The translations under genes were made by a program, and so were the position numbers. A DNA stretch of 64,000 bases, taken from contig OX387182.1 in assembly GCA_947561395.2 (NCBI GenBank), positions 41,223,949-41,287,948 of the forward strand. Direction: 5' to 3'. Shown in pieces: positions 33,421 to 46,180 of the stretch. The stretch comes from Buxus sempervirens (Eukaryota; Streptophyta; Magnoliopsida; Buxales; Buxaceae). The stretch's first letter is position 1, and each line of letters starts with the position of its first letter. The notes under the pieces were generated by a model. It was not told where the DNA came from, did no database searches, and saw only the letters and a program-made list of their open reading frames with translations.

Positions 33421-33807
33421 GATAGAATACAAATCGATCTTATATTAAGCTCTTTTAAATATGTACCCACATAACATAAATTAATTGAGATTATTATTAA
33501 ATGATTAACAAATGACAACTAAATATGATTAGAGCTTTACAATAACATGCATATAAAGTACTCATCAAATTCAAAAATATAAACATGTCCCTTCAATTTC
33601 GATTCATAGTGGATTTTCTTAATACTAAAGTCAATATAGATGTTACACATTTTCTCTGCGTTCAAGCGTGCCTTTCCCCAAAATGCCGTTGAAGAGAGAA
33701 TAATTCCCAAAGGAATCATCACACCAAACAAAGTGGATTATATGGTGCACTTAAAATAAGCTTAAGCAAAGTCAATTAAGAAAGAATCTAGAAAGGCAAG
33801 GACTTCT

Positions 33808-34685
33808 ACTTAGTAGGTTTTAGTAGCACAAAATATATAGTGACAGATAAAAAATGCACCGTCCAAAAGGGTCACAAACCCCGCCTTGTATTGTGACCTT
33901 TTTCCAAAAGCATTTCCACTAGAGGCAAAATCCGATGGTTCCGTGAAACCACCGGCTGGGATGAACTTTGAATGTATGGGGCTCACTCTTGACATGGGCA
34001 TCCATCCGTGCGTTTCACGCTGGCACCACTGACTGCCACCAGGTGAAACGTTCTCCCTTCTTCCATATTATAATATTTGTCTACTTATTCGCACCATTGC
34101 CCAAAAGAAAAGGAGAAAAAAAAACTTGTGACTCTTTTTTTCGATTATAAACGATGGAATCGTCCATTGTGATATATAAAAAATGATAGATTTGAGAATG
34201 CTGTAAGAAATGAAATGTCAAAATACTTGAAAATAAAAATAAAAAATAAAAAAAGAAAAAGAGGTCACAGACCCCACATTGTATTCTCTGATCTGTTTGC
34301 TTTGAATGATTCCAACAAAAATTACATCGAAAGGAAGCCAAACTCAAACCAGGTTCCAACAAAAATTACAGGAAGGAAATATATTTATACCTTCTCCATG
34401 TCTCTAGAAATTAGAAAGTAGGTGACTTAATGACTACGTTAACGGAAAGCAAAAAGGATAAAGGAGAAAGATGAGTTACCGAGCACGTATTCTATCTAAC
34501 CGATCAACACTCTTCCTTGCTCTTTCCAATTGGTGATCAATGCTAGCTTTTCCGAGACTTTTCAAGGCATTGTATGCTTGTCCGGGCCTCTCCATTTGGT
34601 CAAAAGAGATTCTTAACTTTTTGGCATACTTCAAGCGTAAGCTACAAGTATGGCAAAGCGTAGACTGCCTTGAGGAGAACTTAAG
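33808..34685 (-). other. copy-B-specific segment with exon-like frames
   Basis: Absent from copy A. The minus strand holds an open 63-codon frame at 33810-34001 (PAGGFTEPSDFASSGNAFGK) and a longer exon-like frame at 34476-34681. It may be a gene remnant deleted from copy A, or an insertion. Confidence 0.4.
34476..34681 (-). pseudogene. possible terminal exon of an unidentified gene
   Basis: On the minus strand, after an acceptor-like TATCTTAAG, about 67 codons stay open to TAA at 34478-34476. The peptide is Lys/Arg-rich and helical in look (SLRLKYAKKLRISFDQMERP, later SIDHQLERARKSVDRLDR). Composition is more gene-like than its AT-rich surroundings. Family not recognised and no upstream exon found. 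Confidence 0.3.
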
Positions 34686-35930
34686 ATATTAGCATTACTT
34701 ATAAAGGTTAAACCATATGTATATGAAACTGTTAAAAGAAGGAAAGGGATCGAATAAGGAGGAGGGAAACGGGCGTATATTCTCCTATTCCCTGCAATGA
34801 ACTTTTAAAGGTCCAGAAGGACTACATTTAAAGATATTACCTGAACAAGGGCCTCAAATTAACTTCTCAAATGAAAATAATCTTGGTGGATCCTATTTAA
34901 TTAGGGCCTGAAGGCACTTGAAAGGAAAGGATAACATTGTCATCAAAAGAAAGTTTATATTCGACTATTCACACATACACATATCAAATTGGTAGATATA
35001 TAAGAATTTAAAAGGAAACAGGGAAAAAGAACCCATGAATGATATTATCATAAATAGAGGAAGCTTCATTAATCTTGGCACATTTTGTAACTAAATCAGC
35101 AAACATCCATTTAAAAATAATTTTCATCAAATAAAATAAGTTAAATAATTTTTATTAGATTTTAAATTGTCATTGAACGATTCTTTTTTGTGCACGCTAT
35201 TAGTGATTATTACCTCATAACTGAGCCTACATACATTATTCTTCAAGAAAAATCTATATATAGAATTTATAGCAGTTTTTAAAAATATATTTTTGTTTAA
35301 AATTTGTTGATATTAAATATCAGATCTGTTGCAGAAATTCCATAATCTAGCAAAAAAAAAAGTAAGTAAAAGTAATAAACAACGAATTTTTACCAATTAA
35401 AATTTTTTATAGAAAACCAACAATTTCAGTGAGGAACCACCAAATTCAGATTCTTAGAAATAAGCATAGAAATATTGAAATTCATGGAAAACTTACACAG
35501 TCATACATAAAAAACATTATACTAAAAAGTTTATTATAAGCATATTCTAACACTAAGATGATACTAATTTACAGTAATTGCTTAATCCTATATCCCCAAC
35601 CTAGAATTTAGGAGTAGCCTATCAGAGTGGCTGACTATAGATTACGTATTAATTAAAGAGATTACTCATAATTTCCTGCTTTCTTCCATAGATCAATATT
35701 CAAATTTACACTCCAAATATTGTATCGAAGGTGAAGACATGATCAATTTTTCAAATACTGAATCATTTTCCCTGCAACTGATTCAAATTTCTGCACTCTC
35801 AGGACATATTTAAAATAGAAATGATCAAATAAATAGCCAAAGATCAAAAAAAAAACCGAAAGTGCCGACTTAAGAACCATGCCCCAGTATTGTATTCCAA
35901 TTACCAATACTAACTATTTTACATGAACAA

Positions 35931-38900
35931 ACAATATTCAAATTTAATTAATTAGCTTCTAAATCGTCACAGAATCAATTACACTTGAGCATAATCGATA
36001 TTACCACCATCAAAGTCATCTTTCTAAAAAACATGAACAGTAAATTATAGAGTTTTCCTAAAAATCATAGAGATCTTAGTAGCTAGTAAGCTCAAATATC
36101 AGATGATTTCAAAGCAGGCATTGAATCGAATCTGCCGTGCAGAACTCCAATTCTTGGAGCAGAACATGGTCATCGAATTAAACATGAAGGGAATGAAAAA
36201 TGAAGGTATGCTATCATCCATAAAGAAGACGCGAGTGAAGTTGTGTAAGAGATCAAAAAGGAAGAGAGTGGAGATAGTTCACAAACTAGAATAACGAGTG
36301 CTTTGAAAAGAGCACAAAACTTGAGATCACCATTGTTAGATTTGGGAATTTTAGTCTGTTCCTTGTGAAAGCCCTAATCTGACAACGAAAAGCATTTCGT
36401 TCTTGTTCTCAGGTTGTTGCGAAAGCCCTTGAGTTGAGATCAGTTGCCTATTTCATTCGAAAGATTGAAAAATTAGAAAAACTAGTTAATTTACCCTTAC
36501 CCTTGCTAAGCACGGGAAGATATATTTTTCATACATAATATTTTATTAAATAATGTAAAATATATATTATTTTCTTTAAATTTATGAATAGCACATTTTG
36601 ACAATATATATGTTAAATAAAAGACCAATAACTAAAAAAAAAAAAACAAAAACATAGATAAAAGTAACAAGAAAAATAAACTTTTTAAATAAAAAATATT
36701 TTTGGTTTAAAAATTTTGACAGTACACAAATATTGATTTGGTTGATAATTGAGAATGAGTATACATATACTTAGTTTAAATAATAGGTTACTTTTGATAA
36801 TTATAAATTTACGATACTTTTTGATAATTAATCTGATTAAAATAATATTGAGGGCTTTTTTGGAAGATATCTTTTGTAAAGACACTCATATTCTCAATTA
36901 TTTAAAAGAAGTATCACTGCTTTCAAATTACCAAGAATTTTGTGATTGAATATAGTTTATTTTTTAAGAAAATGACGAAAACCAAATTTTCCCACTAAAA
37001 AAATCAATTTCCCAAGAAATTTATTTTTTAAGAACAATTATTTTTTAACAAATTTATCACCTGAGAATCATGACTTACATCCTTGCATTAAAGATAACAA
37101 TTAAAAGATAATATTTGGAGAAAGACAACAATTAATTAGATAATATTGGAGAAAGGCAATATTGAATTATTTTGGGGTTCTAACTATGACTCTAAAAAGA
37201 TAACAATTAATTAGATAATTTAGTTAAAGATAATATTGGAGAAAGGGGACTTATCCATGTGAATGTGAGAGAGTAAGATAAGTTATTTTAATGTGGGGCC
37301 CAAAAGGGCCATTGGAGAAAGAAAGGGATGTCCACTTAACAGAAGCTATGCTCTTGGCTATGGTTTGATTAATTTTTTGGGAGCTGTTGTTCTTAATTTC
37401 ATGTATTTTTAAAAGATGTATAGTGCATTTACTAAATTTAAGAAATATATACCATAAAGGTATGCAGTTATTGCCGGTTCCCCGAGCTGAAAACTATTGG
37501 TTTGGAGAAGCCATTTCATTGCTATTGTGGTTAACAGTAGCTTGAAACCTTTTTTTCCTGGAAAAAAGAAATGCTGGATTACAATTAGTGCAGTGAGAAA
37601 AAGTTCTTACTATGAGGGTCAGTAGCACTAATTGTATAGAACTATAAATCTGTTGTGGCATCACTGAAGTGTTCCCTTTAACCATTTGCCTTTTTGGATC
37701 CTAATGAGTTATTGCCGGAATTTTGTTGAGGCTGTTGATGGTATGTTTTGCTTATTGATAACTTATTTCTTTGTGCGGACTAATTGAATTGGTTTTTCAA
37801 ATTTTCAGTACTCAAGGCACTTCCTATATTTCAGTCCAGCTCAACCTCTGGGCCCAGAGGACCTCACTTGGAGAATGGTTAGTGATTCTCTTTCTTTTAG
37901 TAAAAATATCCTTGGATATATTTTAATCAGTTGCATAATTTCTGAAACTGTTTATGGAACTCGTGCTGAGCATAAGCGCTGCCCTGTAGTACCTAGGAGT
38001 GGTTGTTATTAGTGGTGTTGCCCCTTTTATTATATTCTGAAGGGTATAATTTTAATACAATAGGAATGGCCTTGGTTTCTAGTATGGAAATAATGGTCTT
38101 CAGATGCAGCTCATGGGTGGTTTTTTTTAGGCTTGTTCTGTTTGACTTGCATATTTACCTACTGCGAAAAAGCTAAGATATCCTTTTGTTAAGTCAAAGT
38201 AATTGTGATTTGAATACAGATTTTATTTTAGCAGGATGTTTTTATGTCTTGCATTTATCCACTTCATTTCCTTTCAAATGACCCAACGTGCAGCTGTGAA
38301 GGAGCCAAATCAGGCTGTGCTGCCCTCATCTCTGCTTGTGCTCATAAACCGTGAGTGAGGCGCAGACTCTGGCTCCATTAGGATTAGGCTGGTTGGATAT
38401 TTTTGTCCTTAGTCTTGGCACAGGACTGAACCATTTTGAGGCATTTTTTGGCTCATTCCCTGAATGTTATTTGGCAGCACGAGTCTGAAGTCAATTAAAT
38501 ACAATTATATGAGAGTTCATGTATTTTTGTATATATGTATATGTATATCTTATATAAAAGTAATTATCTGAACTTTAGTTATGTTAACACACCCAATTTA
38601 GTCTCCAAGTTCAGGATGTTGGCTTGGGAGGGTAGTTATTGGGCTTAAGGCTTAATTATTGAGCACTAGTGCAACTTATGTGAGTCAAGTGAGAGTCTCA
38701 ACCCACAGTTTTTTGAGAGCCCTGTCAAAATACAATGCCTTGGCGTGGTTCTCACAGTTGACTCCTTTGTGCTTCCCGTTTGCATGGAAATTATCATGAT
38801 CTTTGAGTAAACTCTTCCAACTTTATCTCATTTTAATTTCAATTTATTTGTGCATGTGGGCACAGATTGCGAGTAAGTTGGTCAACATCAAGCTGCACAT

Positions 38901-39589
38901 ACGACGATCACAGCGTGTTGTAAAAGAGTCGAGAAGCCTGTGCACCTGTGAGTGCAAGCGCGCAAACGTCACAAGCCACACACCATGACTGATGGCTGAC
39001 GGCTTGTGTATGCATTCGTGTTTGTATACAAGTTTCTTTGCTCTTATGAATCTTTAAATATCTGTTTGGTTATTTTTTTGGTCTATAGCTAAATAATTTG
39101 GGTGATAGATTTTTGTAAAATGTAGTCAAATGACCATGTTCCCAGTTTCTTGATGAGCCTAACAGGAGTTACGCTTGGGTTTGAACTTCAATGTAGATTG
39201 TTGATAGTCATAAATTGAATAGAACTCAAGAAAAACATTTTTAGGTTCATAAAAATGACAGATACGATCAATATATTCAGATTAAATATAGAATAAAAAA
39301 TTATTTTTTCTGTATTTTTTAAACGTATCTAATAAATTCTTATAGATTTCTCATAATTATAGAGAATTTAATAAATAAAAAAAAAATTGGGATCCTTCCA
39401 TTCATGAAATTAATTAAGACTGATAGGCCTAAGAGTTTATCATAGAATTGATAAAAATTGTAGGGTTGACATGTATTTCTAGATCTAGAAGTTCGACAGA
39501 CATAGATTTATAGGTATATTTACACCATGTAATTACATTGAAAATTAAGTACTAAAATCAAACGAAAACATAGAATCAACCAAAATACT
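35931..39589. other. intergenic, weak exon-like patches only
   Basis: Mostly AT-rich. A 63-codon frame at 36103-36294 (+) is Lys/Arg-rich and unidentified. 37809-37880 reads like a small exon (acceptor TTTTCAG; peptide YFSPAQPLGPEDLTWRM; donor GTTAGT), and 38290-38340 likewise (CEGAKSGCAALISACAHKP). They do not join into a gene I can name. Confidence 0.3.
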
Positions 39590-39592
39590 TAA

Positions 39593-40883
39593 GCTCCGTT
39601 TGTTTTGATGTAAAATATAATTCGGAAAATGTTTTCAGAGTAAAATGAGGTTTTTCAAGTGTTTGTGTAAAACTGTTTTCCTAAAAGAGACATGTTTTCC
39701 GGAAAATGACTTATCTTTGAATATCTCATATGTTGTTTTCCGGAAAGTGAATCATGCTAGATATCACGCAAAAAAAAAAAAAAAGATCATCACGACTAGA
39801 TGAAGCTTTTGTACCAAAAGCTCTGATCGTCCAACCCTTTATTTTTCTTCTTCTTTCTTCTCCCGGTGCGAGTGCATGTACGATCAGTTGCCACAAGCCA
39901 AAGACAGTTGAACGAACTTCTCTTTTTGCACTTACCGTGACCTTTGAATACCTCTTGGCAAGAGACGAACAGTTTTTGAAGCGCCATTAACACTCTGTCT
40001 CTGTACAGAGAGAGGCTTTGCCCTTCTGCATCTTCTCTTCCTGATCATCTCAATTACTCACGCGTTCGACTGTGTTCCCTTCTTGCTCGACCAAGCTATC
40101 GATTTCGATTGTCATCCAGAAATCATCGACATGGCTCCAATAGAAAACCCAAACGCCTCGAAATGTTTCAAAAGTCCAGTTTGTCATCCAGAAATCATCG
40201 AATTTTCTAGGTTTGTTCGCTTCTGGGTATCTATCCTTGCCAATTCGTTGGAGGCTTTACCCTTTTGTTTATTTCTGTTCATGACTTCATCTTTTGGGGA
40301 ATTGAATTCTGATGTTTTTCTTCAAGTGCACACAACTCGTTGGAGGCTTTAATTATGTTCTTTGCCCTTTTGTTTATCTCCATTCACGACTTCATCTTTT
40401 GGGAATTGAATCCTGTTGTTTTCTTCAAGTGCCATATGGCCTTTTGTAAGTGGGGTATCTATTTTTTGATCGAAGTTGTGATGTTGCTTATGGTTAAGAT
40501 TTAGTGAACAATTAGAAAACAATTAAGAGTTGGGACTTGGGTTATGGTACTCTATTTTTTGCCAACACCGTGATGGTTTCCCAGGCGCCTTAAACTGCAA
40601 AAGCTCCTGCTCTTTATGTGATTCAGATGCACCCATTTAACCCAAGCCAAGCTGTGGAAAAAGCCAATTTGCCACACATACTTTAACATTGGTGCTTTGT
40701 TCTAAATTTTTTGAACCAATAGGTTATAGCAAGCTTCAGGTCATTTTCCTTGATTATTTTCATTTGTTCCAAACATAAGAAAATGAAAAATTCTCATTTT
40801 CACGTCTATTTTCCAATGTCCATCCAAACACTTGAAAACCTTTGATTTTCCTGAAAACATTCTACATTAAAACAAATGGAGCC
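39593..40883. mobile_element. Harbinger/Tourist-like non-autonomous DNA element
   Basis: Left end AGCTCCGTTTGTTTTGATGT and the inverted right end GGCTCCATTTGTTTTAATGT match at 17 of 20 positions. Similarity continues inward for about 80 bp (GTTTTCCGGAAAATG, TCAAGTGTTTG). TTA flanks both ends (39590-39592, 40884-40886), the usual PIF/Harbinger target duplication. The 1291-bp interior encodes no transposase; part of it resembles a captured 5' leader (two copies of TGTCATCCAGAAATCATCGA). Confidence 0.7.
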
Positions 40884-41119
40884 TTACAATATCTGCCCCT
40901 GTGCACTCAGTTGAAGCTTTGGTAGAATGGGAGGGAAGAATGGCCGGCGATACTTTGTAAGGTTGAAAAGTTTCCATTTTGAAAGATCCAACTCTCTCTG
41001 TTTCTCTCTTTCTTTATTTTTATTTTTAATTTTCTTAAATGTTTTTGGTAAAAAGATAATAATTTTATTCAACAGAAGTCTAGAAACAGCACTCCCACTT
41101 GCATCAGCAAATAGGAGGA

Positions 41120-42135
41120 AGTAGATTTTGTAACCGGGGAATAGTTTCAAAAAAAACAAAGGAGAATCAACTCTATGTGATGGACCATGTTTGGGATTCC
41201 TATGGAGGTTGTTTATGGTGTGCATTACTGATCTGTATCGTAGCTTTTGAGTCTCCTTCAAGTTGAAGTCCTTCCAATGCTGCATATGTTTTTGCTTCTA
41301 GTGCTGTGGCTGTTCCCATTTGTGCAACGTTTCACTCCACCAACTGCCATTCTTGGACATCCTTTGGCTGTGCCACCAACGTTTATATTCATATACTGTG
41401 TCGGTGGAGTAACCCATATGATATGAACAACTTGTGCTTGACAAACACTGGGTCTAGTATGCAGTTTCCTAACAGTGATTGGTAGGTGAATCAACAACAG
41501 TGATCCTCCACTATGGGTGCTTTTCCTTTGAAGAAAGCAGCGTTTCTCGTTTTCCACATTGGCCCAAAGAATAATTTGCTCACTTGTAAGAGGGGTCACA
41601 TGATTTTCATTAAGCATTTGAGATCAAAGAATTTTATAACCAGGGAATAGTTGCTAAGAGCAAAATTTGCCAAATAATCAACAATTTTATTGGCTTCTCG
41701 ATAGACATGTGAAACTTGAAAATCCTCAAAAATAGAGAGAAACAACTCTATTGGATAGACCATGTTTGAGATTCCTATGGATGTTGTTTATGATGTGCAT
41801 TAATGATCTTTATCATAGCTTTTGAGTCTCCTTCAAGCTATATTCTTCTATATCTCATCTTATGTTCAAGCTGAAGTCCTTCCAATGCTGCATATGTTTC
41901 TGCTTCTAGTGCTGTGGTTGTTCCCATTTGTGCTGCAAATCCACAAAGAAAGTCTTTATATACTGTGTCGGTGGAGTAGCCCACATGATATGAATCACGT
42001 AGGTGATTCATCAACACTGATCCTCCATTATGGTGCTTTTCTTTTGAGGAAAGAAACGTTTCTTGTTTTTTAAATTGCCCAAGTATAATTTGCTTATTTG
42101 TAAGAGGGGCCACATGATTGTCATTAAGCATTTGA
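41120..42135 (-). pseudogene. tandemly duplicated, broken RNase H (RVT_3 type) fragments
   Basis: Two units of about 500 bp (about 41120-41630 and 41635-42135). The unit at higher coordinates gives TTALEAETYAALEGLQL, an RVT_3 RNase H helix, and downstream VYREANKIVDYLANFALSNY, the C-terminal motif. The other gives NVGGTAKGCPRMAVGG, like the N-terminal strand. Frames are broken by indels. They most likely come from a LINE or a host RVT_3 gene. Confidence 0.6.
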
Positions 42136-42463
42136 GATATGGTCTACCCCCTCCAAAACCCAAACTTGAGTGATAAGCTCCACATACTTGTTTTGTGGTC
42201 TATCAGATCACTGACCTCGGAGAGATTACTCAAATAAATGGTCGAACCTAGGCGCCGATATTCTGGCTTGTGCGTAATCTATGAGTCCAACAGTGTGATC
42301 GTTTTGTTAGATATGATTTAGGTCTCTCTAGAAGAGCTCAACTTAAAGACACAATCCTAAACAGTGAATTGAACCCCACCCATAGCTAACTCTATGGATT
42401 TTTAGGAAAGTTGGGAGAATGTTGAATCACTTATCAAAACTGGATGCCATTAGAGAGGACACA

Positions 42464-42595
42464 GTGGAATGGAAATGGGGAAAATTCACTATTAGAAGCC
42501 GCTATGAAGTAATAAGATCAAAGGGAGAACTAGTAGTTTGGTCGAGATTAGCTTGGTTTCCATGGTGCATAAATAGGCAAGCTTTCATTCTTTAG
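42464..42595 (+). pseudogene. LINE zf-RVT domain fragment
   Basis: The plus strand reads EWKWGKFTIRSRYEVIR, then VVWSRLAWFPWCINRQAFIL followed by a stop where LINE proteins have Trp. This is the zinc-binding segment C-terminal to the RT of plant LINEs. It is opposite in orientation to the neighbouring RNase H fragments. Confidence 0.6.
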
Positions 42596-43336
42596 CATAA
42601 TGTTAAAAAACACTGTTGCACCTAAAAGCTTAAGCAGATAAGTGAAGGTGTAATAATATATGTATAAGAGGAAGGGCCTAAATAGAATAGTTCAACATTC
42701 TCTCACACATGATTTCATATTGGACATACATGGTGTAGACACCTGATTTTTGCACCCCTAAAATGGCAAGAAATGAAAAGTCAAACTTTTAGTCAAACCC
42801 TGAGGGGGTCAAAAAAATTGACTTTTTGATTCAAGATAATTTGGCCATCAAACTTTACATCATTGAAAAGAGCATTTCGACACGGTTCTAACGCAACTGA
42901 GTTTGCTGGAATCGGAGTCCAAGTGAGAAAAATATGGCCCGGTCAAACTTCCAGAAAGCAAAAAGTTGACTTTTTGCTCGGCCCCAATCCAACTGCCAAA
43001 ATTGATCTCAATAGATAACTGGTTCCGAGCTGATTCAAACGACACTAAGTTTGCTGAAATCGGACACCAGATGAAGAAGTTATGGGCAGTTGAAATTTCA
43101 AGAAAACTGCCCATTTGGCAAAAACAGCAGAATAAAGCAAAATAAATGAACAAATAAATAAAATAATCATATATTAATGTTTTAATAAAATAATTGTAGA
43201 TATTTTGAATAGTTTAATAATATAGTTATAAAGAATCTCGGATTTTATAATAAAATAATAATAAAATCGAATAAAATCGTTATTAAAAATCAAATTTCAT
43301 AAACTGTTTGAAATCCGGCATTTGAAAAACGTGCGA

Positions 43337-43560
43337 AACCGCACTTGAAGAACGGTTTGGTCCGAACCGCACTTCAGATACGGTTCGATCTTCTAGAAGG
43401 TGGACGCGTGTCCTGTACGGCGACTGCTGGCAGATTCGCGCCGATTTGCACGTGTTGAATGCCAACCGCACTTAAAGTACGGTTTTTGTTTTTTTAGTGC
43501 AATTTTGTCACAACCGCACTTTAAGTACGGTTGTGACCAAAACGCACTTAAAGTACGGTT
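43337..43560. promoter_or_regulatory. palindrome cluster III (older LTR U3)
   Basis: Five 21-bp units AACCG-N11-CGGTT start at 43337, 43365, 43464, 43512 and 43540 (the last with AAACG). Steps are 28, 99, 48 and 28. The spacer is often CACTTAAAGTA or similar, so units are nearly full palindromes. The last unit ends 17 bp before the TATA box. Confidence 0.88.
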
Positions 43561-43576
43561 CCGGCACTTTTTTGCC

Positions 43577-43584
43577 TATAAATA
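43577..43584 (+). promoter_or_regulatory. TATA box of older LTR
   Basis: TATAAATA in GCCTATAAATAGAGG on the plus strand, giving the orientation of this LTR. Confidence 0.65.
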
Positions 43585-45578
43585 GAGGGCCAGCCCCCCC
43601 ATTTGAAACAAGCGGTCCCCCTCGGTCCCCACACTCTCTCCCTGTCCTTTGCTAACCCGAAACCTTGTCCAAATGCTGTAGCACCCAATCCCCAAACATT
43701 GGAATGCCCAAAATACCCCTTACCTTGTCTAAACCATGCCTAAACCCCTTCTTCTTACCTAGTTAATAAAAGAACCCAGCTGTGAGACATGGATTCGTCA
43801 TCTCGGATGACTTCCGATATCGTCACGCGGGGATCGATAAATGTTAGAGTCGCCACCATCCATTTTAAGGTGTGAATGGACACCAAAGGGTTCATGGATG
43901 TCAAATAGAGCCAAAGTAGCTCTGATACGAGGAAAATCCAGAGATTGGGTACGGGGAATTATTTATGAGCGGGGGAAGGTGTTAGGCACCCCCATTCATC
44001 CGTCTAAGACGGTTACCACATGCTTGCTTATGCTATAAATTGTTTGCTAGTAAAATTAACAAAAAGGTACTTAACAAGCACAATATGTGTGACCCTTCCA
44101 CATGAGAAGCCTAATGAGTTTAGACTCTCTTCGTGGATTCATCACTTCTAAAACTTCATGAGTGAAGGAAAATCAAGCCAAGGCAAATCTGGAGAAATTC
44201 GGTCAAAAGAGCTTGAAAGCTTGATAAACCATAACTCATTCGATTTAAATCTAAATCAAATGAAACCAAAGCCATTTGAAAACTGGTATATAGTAGAATA
44301 TACAGTAAAAAATTCAGCTCAATCCGATTCAACACGAGAGAGAAATCCACATATGAAATTTGCTGTTATAACTCAGAAAAAGTGTTAAGTAGGCATTTTC
44401 AAAGTCCTATTCGTGGAGTTTGGCTCAATAAAAATCCATAAAAATTGGTATGGAGGAAGTATGTAGTGCCATCTTTCCAAAGAAAAAAACCTCACACCAA
44501 TCTCTATCTGGATGTGACTTGTGTGCTCTCTTGAACAGGCCTAAAAGACCACAGATGAGCTCTGGACTACGCCAGCGAGCACCTCTGAGTCAACTGAGCA
44601 CCCAAGGCACAAAACAGGTCAAAATCTGTTGAAACCAGTTGGAAATGAAAATAAACTTCTCAAAGAAAACTCAGAAACTGGAATCACATAAAACGGATTA
44701 AAACTGAGCAAATAGTGCACCATCAAAGCGGCAAGTTCAGCAATCTGGGCTGAACTGTCTTACAAACTTTGAAGAGATGGTGTCAAAATTTGGCTACATG
44801 GAAACAAACGAAATTTTCCAGATATTAAATAGACCTCCCAATCTATCACATGTCTTTGGAATCACTCAAAAATTCATCCGGAGGATGAAGTTATGAGCAT
44901 TCCAAGACAGGCTATAGATCTGTCCTGTTTTTGAAGAACTGTGAATAAGAAGCCAAAATCAGTGTATGTGTGCAAGTGGATTCGACCAAAACCATTTAAA
45001 ATCATGAAAAACAACTCATGAACTTCTAAAAACTCATTCTAAGGCCAATGATCTCAGATTTTCCATATTTTACATGGAAATCCAAGATCTAGCCTATTTG
45101 ATGAAAGTAGTGAAAAGTGGGTGCAAAGATGTGGAAAATCACATTTCTATGAGAAAGTTAGAATCCATGGCTGTAGAGAGCATGGATTCACATCTTCTCC
45201 AAATATAAAAATAATCAGAGAAGCATCCAAGGGCTCAAAATAACCATATAGCATGCTTTTCATCATTTGAGGGTTCTAAGCCTAGAGGATCCATTCCACC
45301 TTCCTTTTCCCCAGGCTCTCTCTTCACGTTTTACGGCTAGAGAGGATTCCCAGGTACTTTAGAAGGGGTTTGGGGTTGCAAAAATACACACAGGCCTTAT
45401 ACTACAGAAAGGTAGAAGATGAGAGATTTTGCTAGAATGTAAAAGGGAAGCAATATCTCAAATAGGCCTTACCTTAGTAGCTTGAGCAATTGAGTAGCCA
45501 ATCCAGCAGAGGTTCTCCTTCTTCTTGCAGAGCTTCTAAGCTTCAGATTGTCAGCCATTTGCAAGAGGAGGGCCTCTC

Positions 45579-45586
45579 TATTTATA
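45579..45586 (-). promoter_or_regulatory. TATA box of element II LTR
   Basis: TATAAATA on the minus strand in GGCCTATAAATAGAG, about 200 bp downstream (gag-pol sense) of the palindrome cluster. Confidence 0.7.
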
Positions 45587-45787
45587 GGCCAAGTCAAGGG
45601 TAGAAGAGTCCCAAGGGTAGGCCAAAAAGGCCTTCTAGATTATTCCAATTCTCCTCCAAGGCATGAATTGGTGTAATTCAGCAAGTTTCGGAGGGTGAAA
45701 TAGGGAGTTCAAGTCCCTAAGAGAGAGGTAATATGCGTAAATAAGGCTCAGAGATCGAGCCATTTCGCAAAGCCTCGAAATAGCCAA

Positions 45788-46053
45788 AACCGTATACTCA
45801 GTGCGGTTTCCACAAAACCGCCACTCAAAGTGCGGTTCAATACAAATTTGAACAAACCGCATATACAGGACGGTTCAATTCAGTTATGCTTTAATTGAGT
45901 GCTGGACACGCGGCTTAACGGCCGAAGCTTCGCGAAGCCACGTGGCCGCCAGCGCAACAAGCAAGGACCTGAACCGTGCTGTTTATGCGGTTGCAACCGC
46001 ACATACAGAGCGGTTGAAACCGAGATTATAAAAACCGCATACACAGTGCGGTT
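45788..46053. promoter_or_regulatory. palindrome cluster II-a (3' LTR U3)
   Basis: Six units AACCG-N11-CGGTT start at 45788, 45816 (one base longer), 45855, 45972, 45995 and 46033. Typical middle: CATACACAGTG. Steps are 28, 39, 117, 23 and 38. Confidence 0.9.
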
Positions 46054-46166
46054 GGCACTGATTTTGAAAGTTTTTGAAAGTTTGACATATGTAAAGGCTC
46101 AAATAAGACCTTTGGAGCCCTTCTTAGTTAATCTCTTATATTGGGGTGCAATTTGGGGTGTCTACA

Positions 46167-46180
46167 ACTGCCCCCTCTTC
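46167..46180 (-). other. polypurine tract of element II
   Basis: Minus strand GAAGAGGGGGCAGT directly before the LTR start TGTAGACACC. Confidence 0.7.

Larger units (their letters stand above)
30776..35930. repeat. segmental duplication, copy B
   Basis: Second copy of the segment split by element I. It contains the solo LTR 32351-33420 and an extra 33808-34685 not found in copy A. The 55-bp word around CCACATTGTATTCTCTGA occurs three times here (about 30945, 31058, 34272). Confidence 0.85.
42734..43780 (+). repeat. older Tat-type LTR (family III), interrupted by element II
   Basis: Starts TGTAGACACCTGATTTTTGC, like the gag-pol-sense start of the other Tat LTRs (TGTAGACACCCC). It has TATAAATA at 43577-43584 and AATAAA at about 43765, and is broken off at 43780 where element II begins. 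Its remainder should lie beyond the right end of element II. CATGG precedes it as a possible target duplication. It carries its own palindrome series. Confidence 0.75.
43781..46166 (-). repeat. element II 3' LTR
   Basis: 2386 bp from TGTGAGACATGG to GGTGTCTACA, the same ends as element I. Internal blocks are shared with element I (for example around GGGGGAAGGTGTTAGGCACC), but the rest is strongly diverged. In gag-pol sense it reads on the minus strand. Confidence 0.9.

Noticed and set aside
42860-43153. 97-codon minus-strand frame
   Set aside because: Inside the family III LTR, opposite its sense strand; no domain.
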